38,332 nucleotides of DNA from a virus: positions 1-38,332 of the IMG/VR virus record IMGVR_UViG_3300025137_000102; one strand, given 5' to 3'. Of this stretch, positions 1-9,982 are shown one piece after another. A program made the translations under genes and the position numbers. Every line of letters begins with the position of its first letter. Positions within the stretch are counted from its first letter, which is position 1. Below the pieces are notes generated by a model. That model saw only the letters and a program-made list of their open reading frames with translations, made no database searches and was not told where the DNA came from.

Positions 1-1
1 T

Positions 2-1483
2 TATTCTCCCTACTTTGGAATGGCATCATCAGGAGCAATAAGTTACACAGATAAAGCTTATCGAGCTTACGCAAAAAGAATGGGATTCAACCCTGATGCT
101 AACTTTGTAGCAAAGACGACAGGAAGTACAAATACAGGAAATACAAATATGGCAGCAATAACCACAGACGATCAACTCAGAGAAGAAATAGGTAAACTTG
201 CCAGTGGACAACAGGGTGTTATGCCTAAAGTCGAAGCTGTACTACCTACCGTAAAATCAAATGAGTTGCAAACAACAACAGGAGCAACTGTTACTGGCGA
301 TGTAACTTCATCCGTTGCATCACCGATAGTACCAATTACCCCTGCAAAGCCAGTGGGTCAAGAGGGTGTAGGACAAATAAGTTCCGTTGCAACAAACGTA
401 CCTCAAATAGGTGAAGCAAAAGCTGCACAGATAACAGACGCAAAAGGTGTAATATCTAGCATACCACAGGGAACTGTCAGCCAACAATCTATAGTTGATC
501 CTGCACAAGCCGAATTAGACCAAAGAGCCACAGTAAAATTTCAACTCGGTAGTCTGTTTGAATCTCTTAAAGAAGGTGAAGAGCTACCTCCGTGGGCAGC
601 TCCTGCCGTTCGTAAAGTGTCAGCAGTTATGCAAGCAAGGGGTCTGGGTGCATCAAGCATGGCTTCTGCGGCCATAACTCAAGCTGTTATGGAATCAGGT
701 ATTCCGATTGCAGCCCAAGATGCAAACAAGTATGCGACTATCCAACTGCAAAACCTAAATAACTCACAGCAGGCTGCCTTAACTAATGCGGCCACATTCG
801 CTGCAATGGATAAAGCAAACTTATCTGCACGATTGCAAGGTGCTGTTACCAATGCACAATCACTGTTAGCTGTCGATACAGCCAACTTATCTGCACAACA
901 AAAGTCAAATGAACTTAGTTACAGTGCGTTGACGCAAGGCTTGTTTAAAGACACTGCAGAAGAAAATGCACGAAGAGAGTTCAATGCAAAGAATGAGACA
1001 CAAGTGCAAGAGTTCTTTGCAGAGCTTGGATCACAAGTCGAAACAGCCAATGCAAACAGAACTGCTGCCGTACAACAATTTAATGCAGGTGAAACAAACG
1101 CTATGAACCAGTTTAACGCATCCATGACAGATGCACGTGATAAGTTTAATGCCAATATGAAGTTTGCAATTGATCAATCGAATACACAATGGAGACGACA
1201 AGTAAATACTGCAGGTACAGCGTTGCAAAATGAAACCAACAGAATAAACGTTCAAAATCAATATAATCTTACACAAACTGCACTGTCTCAGTTGTGGCAA
1301 AAATACAGAGATAATGCAGCTTGGAACTTTCAAAAGTCAGAGTCGGCCGCACAAAGACAACACGAAATAGGCGTTATGGCTATGGAATTTGCAAACTCAC
1401 AAGAGTTGTACGATCAAGAACAAAAAGATGCAATTGGCACAGGGGTAGGTAATTGGCTTGCAACATGGATTAGAGGAGCTTAA
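2..1483 (+). CDS. Internal virion/structural protein, Ala/Gln/Asn-rich (5' partial)
   Basis: The frame is open to the window edge: six codons precede the first ATG (position 20) with no stop, and no Shine-Dalgarno sits before that ATG, so the gene very likely begins upstream. The visible product is about 487 residues, rich in Ala, Gln, Asn and Thr and predicted to be helical. Residues about 320-390 (counted from the ATG) carry irregular repeats built on F-N-A (EFNAK, QFNAG, QFNAS, KFNAN), typical of extended virion rods or internal proteins. There is no enzymatic motif or membrane segment. It is first in a run of tightly linked plus-strand genes ending at 9781, so it is probably a late structural or ejection protein. 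A tail-fibre or internal-core role is inference from position and composition. Confidence 0.7.
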   Translation, partial: YSPYFGMASSGAISYTDKAYRAYAKRMGFNPDANFVAKTTGSTNTGNTNMAAITTDDQLREEIGKLASGQQGVMPKVEAVLPTVKSNELQTTTGATVTGDVTSSVASPIVPITPAKPVGQEGVGQISSVATNVPQIGEAKAAQITDAKGVISSIPQGTVSQQSIVDPAQAELDQRATVKFQLGSLFESLKEGEELPPWAAPAVRKVSAVMQARGLGASSMASAAITQAVMESGIPIAAQDANKYATIQLQNLNNSQQAALTNAATFAAMDKANLSARLQGAVTNAQSLLAVDTANLSAQQKSNELSYSALTQGLFKDTAEENARREFNAKNETQVQEFFAELGSQVETANANRTAAVQQFNAGETNAMNQFNASMTDARDKFNANMKFAIDQSNTQWRRQVNTAGTALQNETNRINVQNQYNLTQTALSQLWQKYRDNAAWNFQKSESAAQRQHEIGVMAMEFANSQELYDQEQKDAIGTGVGNWLATWIRGA

Positions 1484-1485
1484 AT

Positions 1486-2037
1486 ATGAGTCTTTTTGAT
1501 ACAATAGGAGATTGGATAGATACAGGAGTTGACTGGGTTGCAGAAACAGTGGGATATGACAGTATTCAAGAATTTGGAGAAGAAGTAACTGCAGGTCAAC
1601 AACTTATAGGTGATGTAAAAAGTTTTACCAACAGTGACACATTTGGATTTATAAAAAAGGGTGCAGAAGCTTATAGTAAATCAGCAGGTTTATTAGATAG
1701 TGAAGGTAACAGAAAAACAAACTATTTTCAACCCCCTGCATCACAGAGAAAATCTACTAGAACTGTTGGACAATTAGCAGGAACGTCAGGAGCAATGAGC
1801 AGGGCAGGTGTTGCACCGACACGAGTAAACGTAGGATACAACAATCCTGATGTACGAACAGCGTTGACAGCGTTGATAAATAGTTCATACAATCAACAAA
1901 TGAACAACATGTTTTCAAACTATCTTGTATCTCCGACAACACGAACTGGGCAAAGAACAATAGGTATAGGATCAACTACTGTCAAAGGGGTGACCAAGAA
2001 AACAAAGACATCTAGAAAGTCACGAGGTTTAGCATGA
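1486..2037 (+). CDS. Putative virion-associated protein, unknown function
   Basis: 183 residues, starting two bases after the upstream stop, with GAGGAG-like pairing (gaggagctt) in the end of the previous gene. The N-terminus is acidic and aromatic (SLFDTIGDWIDTGVDWV); the C-terminus is basic and Ser/Thr/Lys-rich (TKKTKTSRKSRG). I do not recognise the family. The tight coupling, with ATGA overlap to the next gene, places it in the late virion-protein operon. A small internal or tail-associated component is plausible but is inferred only from context. Confidence 0.6.
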   Translation: MSLFDTIGDWIDTGVDWVAETVGYDSIQEFGEEVTAGQQLIGDVKSFTNSDTFGFIKKGAEAYSKSAGLLDSEGNRKTNYFQPPASQRKSTRTVGQLAGTSGAMSRAGVAPTRVNVGYNNPDVRTALTALINSSYNQQMNNMFSNYLVSPTTRTGQRTIGIGSTTVKGVTKKTKTSRKSRGLA

Positions 2038-2600
2038 TGATGGAAGATATGAACGAAGAAATGCAACCCATGAGAGGAACTGTTGAAGCAAAGGATGAAT
2101 TTGCTGTAGCACCTCCGGGTCATTCTTTAACTATGGATAACACACGATGGTCGTGGGGTAATCCCCCACAAGATGTAGACCCAGAGATAGTGCTGACCAA
2201 AGCAATAGGCTCACTTAAAAAACAAAAAACACGTGATGAAATGATGAAGTTGCTTTTGGGTGGTGTATCAGTCGAGACTATGGTAGAAGGGTATATATTA
2301 CAAGGATTTCACGATGGCAAGTTTACACCTGATGTTGGGTTACTTATAAAGCCACCGTTGGCTACTGTCATTGCACACATGGCAGAAGAAGAGGGAATAC
2401 CGTATCGCATGTTTGAAAACAAAAATGCAGGCGAAGAAGATGTGATGGATGATAAAACATTCTTCAGGATGATTAAAACAAACAACCCACGTATGTTTGA
2501 GTTTATTAGAGAAAACGTAAACGAGTCTATACGTGAAGGTAACAAACCTCTTGAAGAAAACTTTTTAAACGCAGAATTAAACACGGAAGAAGATAAATAA
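2034..2600 (+). CDS. Hypothetical late-operon protein
   Basis: 188 residues, beginning in the ATGA that ends the upstream gene. It is acidic and Met/Glu-rich, with an N-terminal disordered stretch, then a helical part around residues 45-120 containing a hydrophobic segment (GLLIKPPLATVIAHMAEEEG), and an acidic tail. Similar small proteins sit before the large internal proteins in many marine podoviruses, where they are annotated as structural or of unknown function. No catalytic motif is visible. Translation is coupled on both sides: ATGA at the start, TAATG at the end. Confidence 0.6.
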   Translation: MMMEDMNEEMQPMRGTVEAKDEFAVAPPGHSLTMDNTRWSWGNPPQDVDPEIVLTKAIGSLKKQKTRDEMMKLLLGGVSVETMVEGYILQGFHDGKFTPDVGLLIKPPLATVIAHMAEEEGIPYRMFENKNAGEEDVMDDKTFFRMIKTNNPRMFEFIRENVNESIREGNKPLEENFLNAELNTEEDK

Positions 2601-4603
2601 TGAAAAGTTTTGCTTTAGGTTTTGTAAAAGGATTAACAAACGGTTTCACACGTAACATAGCTATGGAACAAGAAGCTCGTGGTGCAGATGATGCACGAGT
2701 TGCCGACATAGAAAACTTGATGATACAAGCATCTTTAGATCCAAAGAAAAGAGTTCCTGAATCCGTTGGAAACATGTTGAAAGACGCACAAGGTCAGCTT
2801 GAAAAAAGAGAACCAATTGATATATTTGGTAGAGAAGGTTCTAGATTAAAACTTGATATGGATAAAATATCAAATACTATTAATGGATTAGACACAAACA
2901 ATGCGATAAAAATAGGTAACTATTCTTTTAAAGCAAGAGAGGGTTATTTTGATTCAGGTATTCAAAAAGATAACTACACAAGATCATCAATGTTTTGGGG
3001 ATCATTACAAGATCATTTAGCTGATCCTAAAAACGTTATATCTTTTAGAAAACATTTTAACAATAACGCAAAAGAACTTGGCTTTTTAAATACAGTGTTT
3101 AGAAAAAACAAAGTAAATTATTTGCAGGGATATTCTATAAACGAAAGCACTAAAGGTAAAGATGGAGAAATAAAAAGTCCAGTCTATACTGAATTGTTAA
3201 AAGACTTTAATATTGGGTCTGTGTATGATTTGTATGATGGCAAAGATAGCACCAAAGAAGATTCAGATGCTTTAAGCACATCTTATGAAACTTTTAAAAA
3301 AAATAATGCTATAGCGTATGCGAGGTCAGGTAAGAAGAATTTATTTAAAACAACTTTATTAATTCCATTTATGAAAGGTGATAGAAAGTTTGCTTTTGGA
3401 TACGAAGCAACTAAAGAAGAAGGTAATCTTATGACTGAATTAGCAGACAGCTACGGTTACAACGATGTTAATCATTTTTTGTTTGATTATACTACAAAGT
3501 ATGCTCCAAATAAAATATTTGAAAGTGATAAAGGTCCTTCTCTTTTAAACCAAGATGAAATAAAAGAAGGATATGGTTACTTGTTTCATGCTGTTCAATT
3601 AAATAAATTTAAAGTAAATGATCCTACTTTAGTTGACAAACAAGGTGTAATAAATTATTTGAATGAAAGTTTTGGAAGAGGTGAAAAAAGCACTCGACAA
3701 AAAATATTAACAATGTCCATAGCTTTACCAACACCCACACGCCCCGGATCAGATCTAGAAAAAAATGGTGTCTTAACGTTTGGCATGCCTAGAGGTGAAG
3801 AGCTTTTAGCTATACTGAATGTAAAAAAAGAAGATTACAATAGTGGTTTTGAAGCCGCAGTAAAAGCTCGTAACGATTTACAACGTCTTTTAGAATTAAG
3901 AAATAAAATTAAAACAAGTGACGGTCTTGCCGAAGAGATGTACAAACTAGGATTTGGTATATTCGGCAAAGGAGGTCAGGTAAGCCAACTTGCATCTATG
4001 TTAGCAAGTCAAGACGTAGACGATCCTAATAAAGATACCACTGAAGCTTTTCAACAAACCATACAACAAGTATTTAACAAAACAAACGTTGATGAATTAG
4101 GTGAAATAGAATCACTTAAAATAAGTTTAGCTTTTACTTTGGCAAGAGCTGCTGATCCTTCAGGTAGATTATCAAACCAAGACTTTGAAGTTCAACTTAG
4201 AAGATTAGGAGCAGTAGGCATATTTACTAACGTTGGATCTCAAATAGCAGCCATACAAAAAGTTTTAGCCGACACCCAAGATTTAGTAGATTCAAAAAGT
4301 TTATTGTATGATATCTATAACAAATCATCTGTAGGTGGATCAAATGTTCTTTCTGAAAAAGAAAGACGAATAATATACGCTGCAAAAAATTATCACAAAA
4401 TAAGAAAAGAAGTCGAGACTGTTGGTGGTGCTATGTCACAGGGGGAATATGTACGTAAATCAACAGATTTAAATAGTAGTGGCGAACCTCTGTTTGTGCC
4501 TATCACAGATCCAAATGATCCTAACGCTGACACTCACGTATTGAATACTGATACAGGGGAAATTGTTCTTAGAAGTCTAATAAAAGATGGAGATAAAATA
4601 TAA
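2600..4603 (+). CDS. Large putative internal virion protein
   Basis: 667 residues, TAATG-coupled to both neighbours. It is mostly hydrophilic, with many Lys, Asn, Asp and Ser residues and alternating predicted helices, and no membrane segment or recognisable catalytic signature. The base composition is clearly more AT-rich (TTT, AAA, TTA and AGA codons dominate) than the terminase and portal genes of the same phage. Position immediately before a 1,623-residue protein parallels the paired internal core proteins of T7-like phages (gp15/gp16), which are ejected to form a DNA channel. That comparison is by gene order and size only, not by sequence. Confidence 0.6.
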   Translation: MKSFALGFVKGLTNGFTRNIAMEQEARGADDARVADIENLMIQASLDPKKRVPESVGNMLKDAQGQLEKREPIDIFGREGSRLKLDMDKISNTINGLDTNNAIKIGNYSFKAREGYFDSGIQKDNYTRSSMFWGSLQDHLADPKNVISFRKHFNNNAKELGFLNTVFRKNKVNYLQGYSINESTKGKDGEIKSPVYTELLKDFNIGSVYDLYDGKDSTKEDSDALSTSYETFKKNNAIAYARSGKKNLFKTTLLIPFMKGDRKFAFGYEATKEEGNLMTELADSYGYNDVNHFLFDYTTKYAPNKIFESDKGPSLLNQDEIKEGYGYLFHAVQLNKFKVNDPTLVDKQGVINYLNESFGRGEKSTRQKILTMSIALPTPTRPGSDLEKNGVLTFGMPRGEELLAILNVKKEDYNSGFEAAVKARNDLQRLLELRNKIKTSDGLAEEMYKLGFGIFGKGGQVSQLASMLASQDVDDPNKDTTEAFQQTIQQVFNKTNVDELGEIESLKISLAFTLARAADPSGRLSNQDFEVQLRRLGAVGIFTNVGSQIAAIQKVLADTQDLVDSKSLLYDIYNKSSVGGSNVLSEKERRIIYAAKNYHKIRKEVETVGGAMSQGEYVRKSTDLNSSGEPLFVPITDPNDPNADTHVLNTDTGEIVLRSLIKDGDKI

Positions 4604-7600
4604 TGGCAACTCTTGTTGAAGAACAGAGCATAGATAGCTTACCTAGTCTTACTCCTGAAGAAGCGAAGAAGAAAGGTATTGTAGACTATTTTGATAAAAC
4701 GAAACAAGAGGGTGCTGCCGATGAAAAAGGTACTTTACGTATTAGAATAGACGCTGATAAAAAGTCAGATGAAGAAGAAGATATCAAAGAAACAAAATTT
4801 GTAGATGATACACAATTCGTTGCACCAGAAAAGAAAGATGTGATTGCTGTAAAGACAGTAGACAAGGAACAATCTGATGCCGAAAAGCCTGAAATAAAAT
4901 TAGAAGATAAATCAAAGTTTGTAAAAAAAGAATCTAAAGTTTTACAAGCATCTATGGCTAAAGACATTCTACCATCTCCAAAAGGTCTTGTAACACAAGG
5001 TAAAGCAGGACTACCAGAAGGAACATCTTTAGCTAAATCAGCAGAAGAAGATATACAAGAGAAACGAAAGGCATCAACTTTCGATGACTTTTTAACAAAA
5101 TTACAAAACAAAGAAGATATACCAGAATTATCTGACGACCTACGAAGTAAAATATATAATGTATATAGTTTATATAATAACCCTGCTTTACCTAAGTCTA
5201 AGAAAAAATATGAAACTATTTTAAAAAATGCTTTTAATTTATCTCAAAGAGGTAAAAAAGAAGAAGGTCCCGATATAGCTTTTGCAAGAGGTGTTAAAGT
5301 AAGACCATCAGCAGATAACTCTAATGCTGTTTTAAAAACTAAACAAGAGAGATACGCTGAAGGTAGAATAGAAGTTGCAAAGATAATAAATGGAACATTC
5401 AGTAAAATGAATGAAAAGTATCCTGATTTACAAATGAGTAGAAAAGATGAGATACGAGTAGAGCAGGCTATAATAGATAGAGTATCCACTGGTAACTTTT
5501 TTAATACCTTTATAGAAACCATGAGTGAAACACAAAGAGGTCTACTTCTTGATCTTCCTACATTTGCAGGAGAAGCATTTATTGCAGGTAATATAGCAAA
5601 AGACTTGCTTGATTCAGGACAAGACTTTACTCAAGCTTGGAGCAATTCTGCAGAAGCTAGAGAAAAATGGGCAAAGTCACACAAAGAAATATTTAATTAT
5701 ATAGGTGGTGAGTTACTTTCAGATCAAATAAATAATGTAATTATAGAAGAATTACAAAAGCAAGTTGGTCAACCCGGAGGTATAACTCAAGAAAGATTTA
5801 AAGAACTTACTGAAATAACTGATACATCAGGTAAAGTCGTAGGCAACAGAGAGTTTTTAAATAGAGAACAAGCAGATGAGTTATTGTTTGAAAGCATAGA
5901 TCAATTAGCTAAAAGTGAAAGATTCTTTTTAATATATCTAGAAAACATATTAGGCATGTCAACACTAGCCAAGCAATCAGGTGTGATTGGTAAAATGGCA
6001 GTAAAAAAGTTAGATAAAAAAGTTTCTAAAGTAGAAGCACAAAAACCTATCGATGCTTACGCAGGTATGTCTTTAAGACAAAAAGCTAAAGCCATGACAA
6101 GAGATGGAGAACAGATATCTATAAATGATAAGTACCTTAATATAGGTTTGGGTCAAGAAAAAATATCTAATACTTTAAATAGAATGAAGGTTGCAAAAGA
6201 TAATTTAATAAAAGAACGTAAAAAGTTTGCAAAAGGAACTTTAGAATATAAGAAGTTAACTAACGACATAAACACTGTGAGAGGAAAGCTATTTAGAAAC
6301 TATACCTACAGTCTAGGTGCATACCCTATATTTAGAGAGGGATTTGGAATATCAACTCCTGCAAGTATATCACAATTTGTTGTTGCAGAAATGTTAGGAA
6401 CAGGGGATGATGCTACTTTTGATTTTTATAACGCACAAGCTTTAGGTGCAGTAGCTTACGCATTAGGTGGTAAAACTCTTGCAAAAGGAACTTTTAATAT
6501 TGTATCAGGAATAGGATCTATAGTCAGTGGAAAAGCTCCTACTGTAACTGGAGAAATGTCAAAATTACTTGCAGCATCAGGGTCAATAGTTGGCGTTCCA
6601 AGACAATTTTTTATAGATGGAAACATACTAAAATATGAAAACTTTTTAAAAGGGCAAGGTAAAACTTTAGATAGGAAGCAAAGATCAGCAATACAGTACG
6701 TATTTAAGTTAGCTGAAAAAATGAGTGAAGAAAATTTAGATCTTGTTCTGGACTCAATCACTGAATTTTCACAAATAGAAGCAAGAATAATAAAATCTGT
6801 AGAAGGTGCAGGTGTACAAGAGAAAGTTAAAAACTCTCTTCAAACCACATTTGCATCTTTAACATCATTGGGATGGTTAAAGGGTGTTGAAAAAGGTGCA
6901 TCAGCGAACGTTGATATAAGAGACATGGCATCATTAAAAAATGTTGATGCAATAGTTGATTCTCAAATACAACAAGAAGAAGCATTGAAACTTGCTGACA
7001 GAGTAATAAATAATATGAAAGATACTATGTTAAAATCTGGAGTTGATTTTAATACAAACGAAGATGTTGGTAACATAATAAGAAAACTAGAATCCACTAT
7101 AAGACGAACTCAAGGTGAGTTAATTAAAGATAAAGTAAAAGCAAAAAATCTTGTAGACGATACTTTATCTGCAATTTTAAAAGATGAACGATCCGTAGAT
7201 TTTACAAGTACAGAGTTTAACACACTAGTATCTGCATCTCTTAGATTAGATATGAATATAAAGCCTGATTTAAACAGAGGTCAAGCCATAGAGAAAATAG
7301 CTAAAAGAATTAATGAAGCTCTTTTTGATCGTGTAGAAAGTATAAACGAAAATAAGTTTGATATTAACTACAAAAAAAATATGAACGTTTTGATTGAAGA
7401 TATGATAGAAGGTAGAATATTAAAATTTTATTCTACAGCTAAATTAGGTTACAAAGATTTTGATGAAGCGATGTTATCAGAAAATAAAACCGTAAATGTA
7501 TTGCCTTTGTTAAAAAGTCTTTATGCCAAGTCTGAAGAATTTACAACTAATAAGACTTCGTTGGGTAAATATTTTACTGCTCAAGGTAAATTTCTAAGCG

Positions 7601-9474
7601 GCCCTTTAGCTAATACGTTAAGAGCATCTATAAAAGAAATGGGTGTACGAACTTTAAGAAGTAAGTTTAGTAAATCAACGATAGAGAAACTTTTAACTTT
7701 ACACAGACAGCCAACTGTTAAAAATGCAGCAGGTGATACTGTAGAAAATACAAAATTTATATCTGAGGATGCTGATGAATTAGATTTAGCTATGTATTAT
7801 TCTGATTCTGAAGAAGATACGTTAGAAGCATTTTTAGCTTTACCTAGTGAAGTTATGGATCTGCAAGCAGCATTTAGAAATAACGCTTTCAGAACAAACA
7901 ATCCTGACCTTGCACGTGAAGTAAAAAGTTTTGAAACCGAGATAGATGACTTAATAAGAAGGTCAGCAGGTGATTTACAAAATATGCAACAAGACGCAAA
8001 GGATATATATAGATCAAACGTATTTGACAGGACAAGAGGAAATGGCCCTCTGACAGTCTACAACAAATCTAAAAGTGATGTCATACCTCTGTCAACCACA
8101 AAAGGAGAAAAAGCAACTACGGATACACGTGCTGTATTTGCTAAAGAAACACCTTCACAATTGTTTGACCCTTTAATAAAAGATATACAAAGCTATGTAA
8201 AAAATCCCACGAACCAATTAGAAAAAAGTATAATAAGACACAAGTCAAATATATTTACACAATTATCGGATAGAAAAAATTTTAATGAAGTTTTTGATTT
8301 AGATGATCCTGATTCAAAAAAAGCTTTTGATGTAATTAAAGAAGCTATAAACGGAAGCGTTTATACAAACTGGGGAGATTCTATAGTCAAGTCTATAGAA
8401 AGTATTAGTCCTAGAGCAAAAGTAGTTCTAGATGGTCAAAAGGGTGGATATAATTTTGATGATATAGATATTGATAAACTTAATGAATTAACAGAATTGA
8501 CTAGAGTTAAGGTAATAAGAAATGGAGAACCTGATACAGAACCTCTTATAGATTTTGCAAAACTAATTAGTGATCAAAAAGATATTGTCAGACAAATGAA
8601 AAGACATAAAGTTCTTCAAGATCAATACGCAAGATTTAAAACTAAAATAGATAACAGATTAAAAACAGCAGGAAGTGGTATAAGAGATAGTTTAGCTATT
8701 GAACAAGATTTTATAACAAGATTAAAGAAGATTGGTAAATTTACAGATTCAACTCAATTTTTTGATAGCTATGTAAAAAATGGAGACGTTTCAGGTATAC
8801 GACAACTAAAGTCCGATCTTATGAAACTTGGAGCAGAAAATTTAGATATTTACGAAAAACAAGTGGATGCTGTTATAACGAAACAAGTCATAGAGGGTTT
8901 ATTATCTCTTGGTGAAAGAAAAATTGTACCAGATAAATTCATCACTAAAATAGATGGAAATAGAAGTTCAGTATTTGCCTATGAAAAACCAGAATTAATT
9001 CTTGAAGCTTTAGAAAATCCCCAAACAAGAGAAGTGATTGACGAGGTTATGAGTCAAGATCACATTGAAGATTTATCAGCGTTAATGAAATATTTAAGAA
9101 ATACATCAGGAGGAAAAGGTCAGTATTTAGATGCTGCACAACAACCTGCAGGTATGAGAAAAGCCGTGTTTACTATACAAGAAGCTCTAAGTAGAATATA
9201 CAACTTAGCTAGAGGAATGGTTAGTCCTGCGTATGTTGGTTCAGAGTTTGCTATAAGAGTATCACTAAACGCATCTATGGATATGGTAAAAATGGCAGCA
9301 GGAGATCCTGACGCTGCAAAAGTATTAAAGGATGTATTACTTTATCCTGAACAAATGGACAAAATAAAACTAGATGAATTTCGTATATTAATGACTGATT
9401 TTCTTGTAACAGAACTTGCTCGTTCTGATGCAAGAGAACTTCCATCTTACTTGGAAGAAAAATTTTTTGACTAA
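4603..9474 (+). CDS. Giant internal virion / DNA-ejection-type protein
   Basis: 1,623 residues, the largest gene in the window, TAATG-coupled to the previous one. The first about 180 residues are charged and probably disordered; the rest is helical. One Gly/Ala-rich hydrophobic stretch near residues 605-645 (ALGAVAYALGG, then IVSGIGSIVSG) could insert in a membrane. The last about 90 residues contain ARGMVSPAYVGSEFAIR followed by MVKMAAGDPDAAKVLKDVL, a C-terminal arrangement I associate with giant internal proteins of marine podoviruses. No transglycosylase signature was found. By size and place it is the likely counterpart of T7 gp16, helping DNA enter the host; this is inference. The gene is strongly AT-rich. 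Confidence 0.65.
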   Translation: MATLVEEQSIDSLPSLTPEEAKKKGIVDYFDKTKQEGAADEKGTLRIRIDADKKSDEEEDIKETKFVDDTQFVAPEKKDVIAVKTVDKEQSDAEKPEIKLEDKSKFVKKESKVLQASMAKDILPSPKGLVTQGKAGLPEGTSLAKSAEEDIQEKRKASTFDDFLTKLQNKEDIPELSDDLRSKIYNVYSLYNNPALPKSKKKYETILKNAFNLSQRGKKEEGPDIAFARGVKVRPSADNSNAVLKTKQERYAEGRIEVAKIINGTFSKMNEKYPDLQMSRKDEIRVEQAIIDRVSTGNFFNTFIETMSETQRGLLLDLPTFAGEAFIAGNIAKDLLDSGQDFTQAWSNSAEAREKWAKSHKEIFNYIGGELLSDQINNVIIEELQKQVGQPGGITQERFKELTEITDTSGKVVGNREFLNREQADELLFESIDQLAKSERFFLIYLENILGMSTLAKQSGVIGKMAVKKLDKKVSKVEAQKPIDAYAGMSLRQKAKAMTRDGEQISINDKYLNIGLGQEKISNTLNRMKVAKDNLIKERKKFAKGTLEYKKLTNDINTVRGKLFRNYTYSLGAYPIFREGFGISTPASISQFVVAEMLGTGDDATFDFYNAQALGAVAYALGGKTLAKGTFNIVSGIGSIVSGKAPTVTGEMSKLLAASGSIVGVPRQFFIDGNILKYENFLKGQGKTLDRKQRSAIQYVFKLAEKMSEENLDLVLDSITEFSQIEARIIKSVEGAGVQEKVKNSLQTTFASLTSLGWLKGVEKGASANVDIRDMASLKNVDAIVDSQIQQEEALKLADRVINNMKDTMLKSGVDFNTNEDVGNIIRKLESTIRRTQGELIKDKVKAKNLVDDTLSAILKDERSVDFTSTEFNTLVSASLRLDMNIKPDLNRGQAIEKIAKRINEALFDRVESINENKFDINYKKNMNVLIEDMIEGRILKFYSTAKLGYKDFDEAMLSENKTVNVLPLLKSLYAKSEEFTTNKTSLGKYFTAQGKFLSGPLANTLRASIKEMGVRTLRSKFSKSTIEKLLTLHRQPTVKNAAGDTVENTKFISEDADELDLAMYYSDSEEDTLEAFLALPSEVMDLQAAFRNNAFRTNNPDLAREVKSFETEIDDLIRRSAGDLQNMQQDAKDIYRSNVFDRTRGNGPLTVYNKSKSDVIPLSTTKGEKATTDTRAVFAKETPSQLFDPLIKDIQSYVKNPTNQLEKSIIRHKSNIFTQLSDRKNFNEVFDLDDPDSKKAFDVIKEAINGSVYTNWGDSIVKSIESISPRAKVVLDGQKGGYNFDDIDIDKLNELTELTRVKVIRNGEPDTEPLIDFAKLISDQKDIVRQMKRHKVLQDQYARFKTKIDNRLKTAGSGIRDSLAIEQDFITRLKKIGKFTDSTQFFDSYVKNGDVSGIRQLKSDLMKLGAENLDIYEKQVDAVITKQVIEGLLSLGERKIVPDKFITKIDGNRSSVFAYEKPELILEALENPQTREVIDEVMSQDHIEDLSALMKYLRNTSGGKGQYLDAAQQPAGMRKAVFTIQEALSRIYNLARGMVSPAYVGSEFAIRVSLNASMDMVKMAAGDPDAAKVLKDVLLYPEQMDKIKLDEFRILMTDFLVTELARSDARELPSYLEEKFFD

Positions 9475-9484
9475 GGAGAAATAA

Positions 9485-9781
9485 ATGACACCTAAACAAA
9501 AGAAATTTGCTGCACTAGCACCCCCATTTAACAAAGCGACTCAAGCTGATAGAATCGCAGGTGCTACAGGTAAAACATATAACAACGGACAACGCCCATC
9601 TAAAATGTATGGTGGTGGTATGGTTAGAAAACCTATGATGATGGGTGGACTTGCCGAAAAGAATAGAAGTCAAGGCACTATGACAAATCAAACTGCTGAT
9701 GGTATGGGTATGATGACTTCACAAAAGAAGTTTGGTATGGGTTACAATCTTGGTGGTGCTATCAAAAAGTTCAAAGGCTAA
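9485..9781 (+). CDS. Small Gly/Met-rich protein at the end of the virion operon
   Basis: 98 residues, with a strong ribosome site (AAGGAG, then ataa before the ATG) ten bases after the giant gene. The N-terminus TPKQKKFAALAPPFNK, with a following ADRIAGATG, matches a motif I recognise from small proteins next to late genes of marine phages. The middle and C-terminus are low complexity, with Gly, Met and Lys repeats (MYGGGMVRKPMMMGGL, LGGAIKKFKG). No function is established. It is the last rightward gene before the oppositely oriented replication operon and overlaps the end of that operon by four bases. Confidence 0.65.
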   Translation: MTPKQKKFAALAPPFNKATQADRIAGATGKTYNNGQRPSKMYGGGMVRKPMMMGGLAEKNRSQGTMTNQTADGMGMMTSQKKFGMGYNLGGAIKKFKG

Positions 9782-9930
9782 ATATAGTTTCGTGACCCAC
9801 TCATTATATCATCTGCACTCTTCCTCAAATACCGAAGCAGTGATGCTACCTGACTTGTGCCACTATACATAGGCAACCCAGTATTCAATTCTCGTTCGAG
9901 ATCGTCAGGGGTAACTGCTTCGTAGTTCAT
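9778..9930 (-). CDS. Small hypothetical protein, last gene of the leftward operon
   Basis: Of the possible starts, the ATG at 9930 has the best ribosome site (GAGGGGA, eight bases upstream) and gives 50 residues. An in-frame ATG at 9999 would give 73 residues and overlap the upstream nuclease gene by 17 bases, but has no visible Shine-Dalgarno. The shared part includes EAVTPDDLERELNTGLP and a basic helical end (LLRYLRKSADDIMSG). No family recognised. It terminates by overlapping the convergent rightward gene, with no terminator hairpin between them. Confidence 0.5.
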   Translation of the reverse strand: MNYEAVTPDDLERELNTGLPMYSGTSQVASLLRYLRKSADDIMSGSRNYI

Positions 9931-9982
9931 CTCCACATTCCCCTCTTTATTTAAATACATTTCTAATGAAAATAATTTCGTT

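Noticed and set aside
4686-5111. Long minus-strand frames in the giant virion genes
   Set aside because: Serine/phenylalanine-rich antisense shadows produced by AT-rich coding on the plus strand; no start signals.
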